Assembly (NCBI RefSeq): GCF_008831285.2
Contig: NC_045139.1
Span: 14,490,354 to 14,554,353, forward strand
Length of the DNA stretch: 64,000 nucleotides
Reading direction: 5' to 3'
From: Nymphaea colorata
Lineage: Eukaryota > Streptophyta > Magnoliopsida > Nymphaeales > Nymphaeaceae
Positions 13,801 through 25,290 of this stretch are shown piece by piece. Within the stretch, counting starts at the first letter, position 1, and every line of letters starts with the position of its first letter. The notes under the pieces were generated by a model. The model was not told where the DNA came from. It saw only the letters and a list, made by a program, of their open reading frames with translations, and ran no database searches. The translations under genes were made by a program, and so were the position numbers.

Positions 13801-14316
13801 TTTGTAAGTGTCGGCAAAAAGGACATACTTGCCAGCTTCATTTTGAGCTGCAACTTTGTAGGCTTAGCTGCCTTCTGAACTCTGCAAAATGCTTTCTGGA
13901 GCATCTTTTCCCTAGACCGCATACCTGGGAAGATTTGACACAATTCCCACCTCATGCCGTCTTACTATAAATGACAGCCCGAACTCAAACCAACGCTTGC
14001 TTGAAGCAGTTGTGGGTCTTTCTTTTTTGCTGTCACAGTCAAATGTGTTTGAGCTACAGTTTCAACTTTCAATTATGTCCTGGTTTCTCTTCCTGGCCTG
14101 CTATAAGATGGCAATGGGGCAGCCGTGGTGGATTTTGATCCTATTTAATCTCTCTTGCTCACACTCTCATGGTTGCAGATTGTACCGGAGGTTGAAAACA
14201 GAATGACTGATGATGAAGTAAATGAGTTTCTGAACTTGGTGGTTGAACTTTTACCACCTTGTCCCAGCAAATCCGGTTCTGAAGATACAATGGAAGAAGT
14301 TCAAGAAGCACAGTAA
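10900..14316 (+). CDS. RPC9: DNA-directed RNA polymerase III subunit RPC9 (Rpb4/CRCP family)
   Basis: The exons are 10900-10907 (only ATGAAGAT), 11491-11608, 11731-11889 and 14179-14316, and all junctions are GT-AG. The joined protein has about 140 residues, a normal RPC9 length. It starts MKIKEKKSGILTNFEVLEHL, continues with VFDYLAQTSAATQTRERISE, YKLTSAEKVQVINLSP and IVPEVENRMTDDEVNEFLNL, and ends in an acidic tail. The LTNFEVLE block and the HRDC-like helical core match plant RPC9. Known role: RPC9 pairs with RPC8 in the stalk of RNA polymerase III, which makes tRNA, 5S rRNA and other short nuclear RNAs. The 8-nt first coding exon is supported by phase and by the recovered MKI start. The exon 3 donor is ambiguous: 11883 or 11889, both in phase, giving DG|IV or DGVM|IV. 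A broken inverted copy of exons 2 and 3 lies at 62578-64000. Confidence 0.9.
11890..14178 (+). other. Intron 3 of RPC9
   Basis: This 2.3 kb intron runs from GTAATT to an acceptor GGTTGCAG. It is AT-rich with no coding signature. Its first 0.9 kb (to about 12782) is the portion copied in inverted orientation near the right end of the window. Confidence 0.8.
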
Positions 14317-15711
14317 TCAACAGTTCACTGGCACTAACTTTTCCTGCCCATCCTTCCAGATTTTCTACAGAAACTCCAGGCATGCTTGGTTGAAAGTACG
14401 GATGCATATGGATAGTTTACTTGTACAGAGTTGGTGCATTGATTGCATGTTGAGAAATTTAGAAAATATCTAGGTGTTGTTTGGTTGGTTACACACTTCA
14501 AGTAGTGTGCATGTGTATGTGTGTGTGAGTGAGTACGTGGGGGAGAGATGGCAACCTATTATAAAAATGCTCCATTTCTGAAGAAACAGCTGAAGTCCTG
14601 CAAATTGTCTTCATAATTATGCTATTGAATATGCTATTCCAGCACATGGCTAGTTACCCGGTTTTGCTAAACAAATTCGTGCACTCTCTCTCTCAAATGC
14701 GAACTTACAGTGTTTACTTTCTAAACGTGGTGCATGCCTGTCTTGAACTTGAAGACATTGGACTGTTTACTCAAAGAAATGAATATGTCCTCCCCTTTGC
14801 CGATGTTTTTCATGAGGGTTGACTTAATTAAACAGATTTGCGCCGGGATCAGATCATTATCTATCCCTATCCTATCCATAACCGTTGTATTCTGTGCACA
14901 TCATCTCACACCTAATTGACATTGGTTAATTTCTTGTACATCTTTTGGCAAAATGGGTAGCCTCTGATACGGATACCTCAATCGTCGGATCAAAGCCGTT
15001 TCTGGGTAACAAAACAGGCTATTTTCTGGAAATCGTATATCAAGCATTTTTGGTTTTTTTGAACAATTTCGCCCAACAAAATCTCTCTCTCTCTCTCTCT
15101 TTCGCTCTCTTTCTTTTCCTCTCTCTGTGGTGGCAAAGTTAGGACCAGCACATGTGGACGCCCAAAGACAATGTTATCTGGTTGACATCAAGCACTACAG
15201 CATGTCCTAGAAAATGGATACCAAGGTACCATTATTGTCTGCTCATATTCAACTAGTACCTTCTGTTCTATATAAACTTGGACCCCAATGCATGGCTCTC
15301 TTTACTCCTAAGAGTCTCCACCCTGTGGTACTACCTCAATAATCACACTCTTACGGCCTACAAGTGACCCTTAAATTCCCACTAAATCATTGCTGTTGTC
15401 TGGCAACATTGATGGCCCTACAAAAGACAGAACTTGGTATGCTTTCTGCAATAAAATCTGCCAAAAACTCGCGCTTTTACCTCCCACCGAGTATCTTAAC
15501 ATTTCGAACCAGCAGGCAAAATCGAAAAGGTATACTTAAAAGGTAGACGCACTCATGATTATTTAAGTGAATGAATGATGGACATGGTTGAGTATCAAAT
15601 CATGATCAAACCCAAAAGGTCCATGCACAAGTTTTGTGATTCCATGATCACGATTTACCAGAAAAAATGTTTGAATTTTTTTCTCTTTTTTACATAGCAA
15701 TATATATATAT

Positions 15712-15779
<68 letters not shown>

Positions 15780-16561
15780 TTGATTTGGTCAGGCCTAGGG
15801 AAAGAAAGTAGGCTTGTGATCACTGCTACAGCACACGCAACCCAGTGAAGCATTACCGACTACCATTCTCAATTATTGTTACCATCATTTTATTATTATT
15901 ATCGTTACTTTTATCAAATTTCCAAGTTATTATTTACTCTCTCCCATCTTAAAATCCCAAAAATTTCTATAGATTTCTTATACGTCTCTACTTGACTCTG
16001 ACTGAGGTTCTGAAATCCCCACATTTCGACATTCCCAACCACTCCTTTGACTAAAGAACACTTCAAACAAAAGAAACAAAGAGAATCCACGATATCATAA
16101 TATAATATTACACCCACCAAATTTTGACATCTTCCATCAAAAGATTTTTACTGCAACAAGGGAATCCCCAAATTTGAAAAAATGAAACATATAAGGTTCT
16201 TGAGAGAGAGAGAGAGAGAGGTGCAAACAAGACAAAGGCATCCAGATATGGGACACTCTGCTTCTAAAAAAAGCTGTGCGCTCCAAAGGTACGTTCTCAC
16301 GTGCCCAACTTTGACAATGACCCCACCGAAGGGCTTATCTTTCCCCCTCGCCTTCCGCCAGTATTTCCTTCATGCCCCTTCAATTTTTTCTGGCACAAGC
16401 CTAATTTACCCCCGAAGTTAAACCCAGCTTCATTAACCAGTTAATCTTGCAACACCATGGGATCCATTTTCTTGGACAAACAGTGGCATCTGAGAAGTTG
16501 TGGACAGTGCTGAAGGACATGAAGGTCATTTCCGTGAGTGAAGTGGGCCGTAGCGTGTTTG
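14317..16561. other. Intergenic between RPC9 and EPFL (tail to tail)
   Basis: It presumably holds the 3' ends of both genes. I see GT-rich and CT-rich runs (14500-14530, 15082-15125), a TA/GA microsatellite (15700-15776), a GA run (16201-16220), and no supported gene. Confidence 0.6.
15700..15776. repeat. Compound microsatellite (TA)n(GA)n
   Basis: About 48 bases of TA dinucleotide, with one interruption, run directly into about 28 bases of GA dinucleotide. Confidence 0.95.
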
Positions 16562-19500
16562 CTAAGGCATGAACAGCTTGTTCCCACATTGGCACCTCCA
16601 GGCCTCCGGGTAGTACTCCATCGGCCTGCTCCAGCCGGGCTGGATCGGAACATGGACAGCCCTGCAAGGCGAACACCGGCCGCACTTGTACCGGCATGTG
16701 GGCGGTGCAGATCCGATCAGTTCCCGCCTTCTGCTGCCGGAACACCGCCACCACGTCCTGGACCAGAACCCAGCCTGCTGGTTCCACAAACACCACTTAA
16801 TCAACACCATCCAACGGATTAGGGGTCATTATGCATATGACAACCATAAAGAAGTTATGAGAAGTAAATGTGTCAGTTTGTATACTGGGTCTGAGCCAAC
16901 TGTTTATAGAAGAAACACTCCCTCGTGAGAAGGTTCTGAAACTTGGGAACTTGAAGGGACGCAGTTGGGTGATTGCTGAATGAAGCATCTCCTCCTTTGC
17001 TTTGCTAATCACCAAAAAACGGTTCTAAAACCACGACTTAATGATGCAAAGCCCTTTCCTACATGACCAAGATGCTTTCGCCATCGATAATAATGGCGTG
17101 AGACCAAAGCCAGACAACTCCAAACAGGAACTGGATCTTCTGCCGGAGAAAAGAAAGCCTTTCTAGTTCCAAGGCATTTATTATGTGGGGGGCCTACGTA
17201 TGCAGCCCCTTGTCTCCCATTCATCTTAGTATTAACGTTGTGATGGATGATGAGGCAGAAAGTGATGCATATGTGTGATGATGGTGCTGCCGCATTTAAT
17301 GGGACTCTCGCCGTTAAAGAAAGGGTTGAGGGTGAGCGGCTCAGAGGAACTCGAACCAGGTGGTGCAGAAAAATACAGAATTATTATGCCCCGAAGTCAT
17401 GGCAGGCGATTCGGCCATTTTAGATGGGCCCATAAGGTTTTCAGGTGCTCCAGGAACCGGACGACATAGACCACCAAAAGCGGTTTGATTTCAGTTCCTC
17501 CATAAATGGAGCCAGGATTTCATCTTTAGGGGCCGAACAATCCTGCGACTACTAAATAAAATTTTTGAAAATTTTGAACAAGATCAATCCCTATTCTTTT
17601 TAAAACTTTCACGGGTTTACAACTTGAAGAGGCCCCTTCCTTCTGCCCCTGGGTTCCTCCAACTGCTGTTATTAGAGGTTGCTTGGTTCCTGTTCCTCGA
17701 ATTTCATGAGCATAACATGTTGTTACTGCATGCTACATGCCGGGACAGGTATCTGTTTGCATGCAGGACAAGGAAGACTGGACTTCCAATCTTCCTGGCC
17801 TGAAGAAGGGGAGCCCACACATTGCACGCAGAATAATTGTCCCAGAACACAGTGTTCTGGGCAATCAAACACGATGTCAACCAACTTCTTAGGGTTGCGA
17901 ACGGGTCGCTTTGGAAGAATTAAATACATTAGAGTCAGGTCATTACTAGATCGGTGTATAATCTCAAACCAGAATGAGACCAAGCTTTATCAAGACAAGG
18001 TCAAGAAAAAGCTCGAGTTACAGTAGCAGGTTGGAACATGATCTAGTAGTGCCTTCACCTCAACACTTTTCACGAAGTCACATCTTTTTGTCTCATCATT
18101 TCGTCCAAGTAAAAAGCTGCATGCTTCTATGTGGTACAGTAACATATAGTCTCATAAGGTTATATTCTTTTATTTCTTTTTCAGATAACTAAAGTCACCG
18201 CAGCAGTAGTCAGTTGAGCTTCATTAACACCAAAAAAGGAAAAAACTTGGGATCCTTGGCTGCCAAGGAAGTAGCAGAAGGTAAAGAAACAGTTTCTCCT
18301 TTTCTCCCTCACGCCAAACTTTGGCTTTCCGAAAATTGGTGGTTCACTAGTTTAATTAAACTCATGATTCTATGAATTAACATTCACAAATAGCTTGCGT
18401 TCAATTGAAAAACATATTCCAACAAAATTATCAAACCAGGAAACAAGAAAGAAAACAGCTAAACAACCAATCTTTCCAAAATTCGCGTTTGGGAAATGAC
18501 AATTGGAGAGATAGCAGGTACTCGAGAAAGTAAGCTGCCAAATACTTGGTCTCTACGAGGTTGAAATATGCAAATCCAGAATTAAGTGAAAATACAAAGA
18601 AGAAAGGTCCCACCATCATTAAAAGACATAAGCTCCCATGCCAACCGTCTGTTTCTCAACATCCGCCATGAAAACAAACTTGACAAAGAAGTTTTATCAA
18701 TCTGACAAACTTATATTTTCAAATTTCAATATAATGTGGGTTATGCAAATTGTTCAAGGTAAAATAAAATTAACCTCTGTAGGAGATAATATCAACAATA
18801 ATAAAAAAAGATTTTACTGAAAAAATAATAATACTGATTTTTTTAATTATTATTTTCGAAAAGACAGATACCAAAAATTAGAGAGCTGCAGCAGTATCGG
18901 CCCTGCATCGTTTTAGAAGTGACAGCAGAGTGATATGTTCTCATCCCAGATCCTTGTTCCCAAACAACCAAGGATTCGGCGAAATTGAAGCTGACACTAG
19001 TGATTTTTCTATTGTTTTGCACCAGAAGCGAAATCTCTCAAACTGTTTCGAACCAGGGAGTTGGCATACGGCCTTGATCTACAAGATGAAGGGCAAGAAA
19101 TCACTGCCAATCGCGATTTCCAACGTCATAGAGACATTCCTGTTCTCCACACCCCCAGAAAACAGAACCGGGATAAAATTGACGAGGAGGTCGTCAAAGT
19201 CAAGTAAATGACATGAATGCCCTTGAAAATAACGTGGGCATGCCTATTGCTCAGCCATCATGATCATCATTCCCCATGAGGCTCAAGTTATTTCTACCAG
19301 TCATACACCATGTAAAGGAAAACTACCACCATCGCAAAACTATATATATGATCATTGGAGGCAGCATAGAGAACATCTAACTTTGATTTTGGTGAAAGAA
19401 AAACAAGAGGACTCTTTCCCTGTTCCCTTGAGGTTTTAAAAGATTTTCTAAAAATCATCGTTGGGGCCATCAAAAACCTCTCTCCAAATGACTAAAAGAC

Positions 19501-19963
19501 CAGTTCAAAGCCATCCCCACCATTTGAAACTAAACTTTGCCTAAACGATACTTACTTACTGTAACTACTATCATCCTGTCGGGGGTAGAGAGAGAGAAAC
19601 AGAGAGAGAGAGAGAGAGAGGTACCTTCTGTGTCTCTGTATCAATCTGATTCTGGTCGGTCGCCATTAATGCAAGACCTAGAGAGAGAAAGAAAAGAAGG
19701 GGAGGATTTACTCTACCCAGTGAGTAAATGAGGAAAGATGGGAGAAGGAGTAAAAAAAAAAAAAAAGAAAATGGGAAGGGAGGGTTATAAAACGGCTGAT
19801 AAGCAGAGTGCTTACCGGAAGGCCTCCTGGCGGTGGTGGCGGCACTGGAAACTACCACTACCGCCACTATCAGTAGCACCAAAACCAGCAGCAACGCCGC
19901 GACGCGAGCAAAACGGCGGCCCGATGGCGTCGTGGTGTCAGTCGGCCACCTTCGCGGGAGCAT
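16562..19963 (-). CDS. EPIDERMAL PATTERNING FACTOR-LIKE (EPFL) secreted cysteine-rich peptide
   Basis: The minus-strand model has exon 1 at 19816-19963, exon 2 at 19625-19677 and exon 3 at 16562-16774. GT-AG junctions and consistent phases give 137 residues. Exon 1 carries a basic N terminus and a hydrophobic run (residues 20-40, AALLLVLVLLIVAVVVV), as expected of a signal peptide or anchor. Exon 3 holds the mature region LIGSAPPTCRYKCGRCSPC, then AVHVPIQPG, then EYYPEAWRCQCGNKLFMP and the stop. Six cysteines (94, 98, 101, 104, 128, 130) follow the EPF/EPFL spacing. Known role: apoplastic ligands of ERECTA-family receptor kinases, with TMM as co-receptor, acting in stomatal patterning and growth. 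The C-terminal exon is very secure. Exons 1 and 2 are inferred from splice signals and phase, and intron 2 is long (2.85 kb). The exon 3 acceptor could shift by one codon (16774 or 16777). The EPFL subclass is not assigned. Confidence 0.8.
16775..19624 (-). other. Proposed intron 2 of the EPFL gene
   Basis: This 2.85 kb stretch lies between the proposed exons 2 and 3. It contains a possible MITE remnant near 17505-17665 (GGAGCCAGGATTTC at the left, reverse-complement-like GGGTTCCTCC at the right). On the plus strand, 18999-19207 is open without an ATG. No conserved domain was recognised. Confidence 0.5.
18999..19207 (+). other. Open stretch of unknown meaning, charged peptide
   Basis: After a pyrimidine-rich run and a CACCAG acceptor-like site, the plus strand is open to a TAA at 19205-19207. 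It encodes a charged, non-repetitive peptide (for example LKLFRTRELAYGLDLQ and KQNRDKIDEEVVKVK). There is no start codon and no family I recognise. It could be a decayed transposon or gene fragment, or chance. Confidence 0.2.
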
Positions 19964-20345
19964 GGCCCCAGAGAAAGACTAGCGACAGCAAACAGGAAAG
20001 ACGAGGCCGTCCCCTCCTTTATCTTCTTCTTCTTCTTCTCCTCTTTCTCTATCTCACACGCAGATACACACAAAGCGAGATTGGAAAGGAAGAGTAATGA
20101 AAGAAATTAGTAGAAAGACGGAGATTGTAATGGGAGGGAAGTGCCGGCTGGAGAACTCCTTTTCTCTGTGTTGAGAGAGCAGAACGAATGAATGAATGAT
20201 AAAGCGAATGTTCACAGGAGTGAGAGAAATGGTTAGCAAAAGAAGAGAGAGGGGGAGAGCATTGGTTTAGCAAGAGGAGAGAGAGAGACAGAGAGCGATG
20301 CATATTTCTGGAGGTGCTTTTTCCCTGTAATTTAAATTTCATCAA

Positions 20346-20354
20346 TTTTATAAG
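20346..20354 (-). promoter_or_regulatory. TATA-box candidate of the EPFL gene
   Basis: TTATAAAAT on the minus strand lies about 385 bases before the proposed ATG. Between them is a CT-rich (minus-strand) leader, 20050-20300, typical of plant 5' UTRs. This supports a transcription unit starting here and reading leftward. Confidence 0.45.
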
Positions 20355-23300
20355 GGTGCCCAAGTCAAATGGCAGTCTGGCAGAGTAAGTAAAAAAAATA
20401 TAAAAAGAAAAAAAGGATGAAGAGGACACGCTAGTAACTGCAGAGGGGATAAAATTCTTCCCTTTCTTTTATTTTCGACGGTTTTCCCTCTCCCGGATAA
20501 ATGTCAATAACACTCCTAAATTTGATGAATTTTCAGCCCTTGTGCACTATAATATAATATAATAACCGATGTTGTGGATCGTCCGTATCGGTTCTTCGCC
20601 AAATACAAGCCTTATATCAACCCACTCTTGATACAATATGCCATTTGGTGAACGTTTTACACGTATAGAAAAGTGAAAATTTTTCAACCTTTCTTTCTTT
20701 CTTGAGGAAGAGAACAATGCTTGTCATTGTCATAAATTGGAAACGTGTTGGTTAGTATATGTTGGTTCGCAAAAGTTCATATTGTTTGTAGCATTTGAGT
20801 TCTCTATTTTCAGGCCTTCATGTCAGTTCCTGTCTCTTAGATGCTTCTGCCGACGCTGCCAAAGACGCATAACCCAGAAAGGGAACAAAAAAACATGTAA
20901 TCCAAACCAACATCAATGCTCTTTAACAATTTCCAAATTCTGTTTGAGCTTTTAAGATCAAGGATGCTGGGTGCTCAAATCAGGGCTATCAAATGTTTCA
21001 TTACAACATCCATTTCATATGTGTGTATATATATATATATAATGTGTTTAATGTGTTTAAACACATTATGATAGAGCAAGAGGATTTATATAAAGAAATT
21101 GGTAGATCCCAGATTACTAGGTCAGGGATAAAAACCAGACCCTTTAAATTATTGTAAATAAAATAAAAACATCTTAATATGTTTATAAAAACTAACTAAA
21201 TATAAAGCATACTATACTTTAATTTATGTTGACTGTTGAGGACCAAGTTTGTAAGTTGTATGACATTCATATAAACTCGGACCTCAGGAAAGAAAAGGGG
21301 GAAAACATTTGTGCCTAGTTGAAAACTTGAGGGCAATCCCTACGACGCGAAGGAGGAAGGGAAGGCATGACAAATCGGATACTCTTGCGGAACAAGGAGA
21401 TCTGGTCAAGGTCAAAGCTGAGGGTAAGAAGAAGAGCCTGGAGATCGAGCGGGGAAGGGAAGGTTCTCACGTGCGTTGATCGTTTGCCCGAGCGTGGACA
21501 GGTCCGTACCGGACAAGCAAGGGCGGGCCCCTTTGTCTGGGACAGTGTGTCCCTACGCGAAGGACTGGCCCTTCTGCTACCTTTTCCTTTCAACAGGATG
21601 GGGACCCACCTACTGCACTCCAGCCAATAGGAGCAGGCCACATGATTATTAGACGGGTCCCGCATGAGCCACCCAGGCATGCACTTCTTCTTGGTTGGCC
21701 CCTGCCTGATCAAGAGGTCTTGTTTTGAGAAATTTGGTTGTAACAAGGGTTCACTTGTTGGTTTGGTTTGAGGTTTGAACCCAATTGTCAAGAACCTAAC
21801 TTAGTCAATCCGCGTGAGGACACAACACAACTATGTGGGTCCGTGTCAATTAAGCGCGAGCAAGTTCAAGAATTCTATAGTTTCCATTGAATTTGGCTCG
21901 CAGGTCATAGACAAATTTTCAAACTTTGACAATTGGTTCTTGGTCCTCATGGCAAAGCTAGAAAGTTTTAGCTAAGTGATGGTTCGAGGAAAGAGCAGCA
22001 TATTCTTGCATTGCGTGAGGTTTTCTGTTAGTTTAATAAAGTAATTTCGATTGATTTTCGATGAAACATATCAAGAATAACCTATCTATCGTAGTTTGGC
22101 AACAAGGACACTATGTAGATGTACCTCGGTCTATCCCAACAATTAGATCAGATTCATAAAATATATTGGTTTTAGTATATTTCATGACTATGCCTTTGTA
22201 TATAGGAAAGATTAGCGATAAATTAACTCAGAGAGTGTCTTCACTTGCAAACGACCCCAAAGGGATGCTTCACTTGACTTGCCAAAGACCTGATTGACTT
22301 AACTAAGTAGTCTCTTTCTCCTTTTATTCTTCATCTTTTTATCTGTTTCTCTCCTTGCACCGGATATAGCAGTAGCTCCGGCGAAGAGCTTATACAAAGA
22401 CTTGATCAAGTCCTGTGCTACAACCTGATCATGTTTTACATTACAGACTTCAATGGGAGTTTGGCTATGAATTCAAACCGAAGCTAAATCAATAAGAGCA
22501 CCAAAGGAAGAGGATAACGTCTAATATAAGATTTGTGGTGCTTCATCTTGATCTTTAGAGATGCATAATTTTGAAGTATAAGATTCATGGTGCCTATGCA
22601 ATAAATCTTTTCTTTTTTTCTGAAGAATAAACTATTGGGCGTCCTTCTTTTTCTTCTTTTCATAATAACTTTCCAGCTGAGTTGATTGGGAAATGATGAA
22701 AAGAGAAAAGATGATAACTGCCTTTCGTTTTTGGGGCAACTTACGGTGACCAAAGTTCACAACTTGAGAAGATAAAAGCAGAACCATGCACGCAACAAGA
22801 GAAGCTGAAATAGAAAAAGAAGAAAAAAAAAAAAGGAGAAAGGATAAGTGCCGCGAGAAAAATGTCGATACGAAGCTTTAAAAAAGTAGCAAATGAAAGA
22901 ACGAGTCAAGGCGATCGGCTTTTGCAGAATTTGTCAACACATAAATTTCTTTGTAAAATTGACAGGCAAGGCGAATATTTTCCTTTTCCTTTTCATAAAC
23001 ATCATAACCTTCATTGCTGGACTTGCTGCAAATGATTTCGGTGACTTCTCATCTCCACATGGTGTTTGAACCATTGGTTTAGATAAGTCGGGTAACTTTC
23101 AATTTCTTTTTCCATTTTCATTGTACTAAGTTAGATGCTATTAATTATTAAAATAGTCATCGTCGACATAATATCTTACTCAAACGCCAACTTCAAATTT
23201 ATCTATTCAAAAAATGTCAGTGTATGTAGCCTTTCGGGTCTGACTTTCCTTTTGGCGAGGAAAAGTAAGGAAAGACAAAACACATTGATTCATCATTTCA

Positions 23301-25147
23301 TGACAATTGACATGTAATAAATTTTTTTAGTTATCTATCCAATCACTAGGGAGGTGCCTAAACCTATGTTGGCAAGTCTATATGCTAAATGCCTTCATGC
23401 ACGCACGCACACACACACATTTTGGACAGTTGCAGAAAAAAATAATGTGAAACCTAACTTGCTTGAATTTGACTTCTTATCCATCCGATTCTTGAAAGAG
23501 GGAACACGGTGATGAGATTTTCAAACCTGTGTTTGAGAAAATTGGCAGCCAAGTGCATGATCTGATCATGGTATTGTCCTGGGGGGGCCGGGGCTTACCC
23601 TGACAAGAGAAGACAGCATCGCCTTCAGATTTAGACTTGTCGGCGATGATGTAAGTGCCATTCATCCCTCCCCATCGGTTTGACTTTAGAAAGAAACCCT
23701 CGTTGTTGAGTTAGTAAATGATCGGCGCTTGATCATCATCGTTATCTAATTCATCTTGAATCGGCGCATTGGAGTCAAATCGGTGACAAATATATTAATT
23801 GGATTTCTTAGATTACAATTCATTTTTCATTATTTTAAACATTTCTATGCTTGAAATTATTTTATATAACTTATATATTGTTTTTCCATTGAACAGAAGG
23901 ATTAATTTCACCGTTCAAGCGAGAGACAGACAAAGTCTCCTCACCTTTTTTTTTTTTTTTTCCGTCAAAATCCAGAGTTGGGTCGGTATGAGGCAATGAG
24001 ATCTCTACGCGCTTCAACTTGCAGGTTTCAACATTCCCACAGTACCCATGAGTCGAACTGAGACACACTAACAATGATGCTTTTGAATTTCAAAATCAAC
24101 AATTTTTTTATTTGATTTTCCAATTTTTATAACATTAGAAGACTTCAATTTATATATCAATCTCTTAGGGCTCTGCCTAACCCTAGCTTGATTGAAGCAT
24201 GCAAGCGCACATGAAAATGATATGTTAGTGCCTAAATGTGGGGGACATAGTAGGGTTGTTGTATATGACTTGGATATTTAATTAAAGATGCTCCGTTTAT
24301 GGACTTCAGCTCATTAAAGTAGGGGCAAGCTAGATACGTGTACTTAGATCTGGATTTACTATTTCTGGGTTTCGCTTGGTTCCTTCAGCATTTTGAAATG
24401 GATCCGGTTGAGATCCAAATTGAGTTCTAGTCCGACTTTTTAATTTTTTCATATTCAATGCCAATTGCCAATGCAATACCTTCTATCCAGCTTCGATGAT
24501 ATTGGCTGATTAGATCGACCGGCATTGTATCCACAGTTCAAATTGGAATCTATTGTTGGGATTTGGATTTAGATTTGGATCTACTCGAACGCAGAAGTAC
24601 TTGGAGTGCAGCAATAATATCCACCGTGAAAGCGTGCTCCAAAGGATGGCTACAATTCAGCAATAAAATCCAATCAAGTCCTTGAGTTGTAACGTCCACA
24701 ACTGCTGTAGGACATGAGTCGCCACTTTGTCTCAAATCTTTTGGCCCTTTCTCTGCCTGGTGGAAAACGAGTCGTACTCTCAAGGTAAATTCCTTTCAAG
24801 TTTAGCACAATTCTTTCACTTTTCTCGTTTATAAAACCTCATAGATATTTATATGATCACTTTTCATTTATTTTCTGAAATTCATAAAGGGCTCTCTACG
24901 TGGCATCACGAAAGACAATATCCAATGGCACAGACTTGAATGGACGCATTGGGATTCTTTAATTTGGCTCAATCATAACTTGTTCTGTCAGACAAATAAA
25001 TGTCAAAATTAAGTTAACATTATCACTCAAAGTATTCTCAGCACATGCTTCAACGTGAATTGGTCCGGTTAAGAATTATATGTCAGAATTGAAGAATTGA
25101 ACAGAATTATATCTGTCATTAATTACAAGGAAACCAAAAGGTGGAGA

Positions 25148-25290
25148 TTAAGTTGATCTACGCGGCCGTCCCTGCAACATCCAATCTGAATCTGTCGATT
25201 CTGGTTCATGGTCGCTTCCTGTGTCGCTGATTTCCATTTGGTGGTAATCTAATGCTGCATTGTTTGCCAACTGCTGTTGCAGGTCTGATT
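25148..25290 (-). other. Possible terminal exon of an unidentified gene
   Basis: On the minus strand a good acceptor (TTTTCTTTTCAG) is followed by 46 codons to a TAA. They encode an acidic tail that ends in EPESTDSDWMLQGRPRRST. The composition looks coding-like, but I found no upstream exon and do not recognise the family. It may be a gene remnant. Confidence 0.25.

Noticed and set aside
15563..15853. 96-codon minus-strand frame
   Set aside because: It translates the TA/GA microsatellite (Tyr-Ile and Ser-Leu repeats).
16401..16796. 131-codon minus-strand frame overlapping the EPFL last exon
   Set aside because: It is a shadow frame. The EPFL cysteine pattern is in the other minus frame.
19571..19815. 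C-terminal half of the 130-codon frame that starts with EPFL exon 1
   Set aside because: It is a Phe/Leu/Ser-rich translation of a CT-rich intron past a clear GTAAG donor at 19815.
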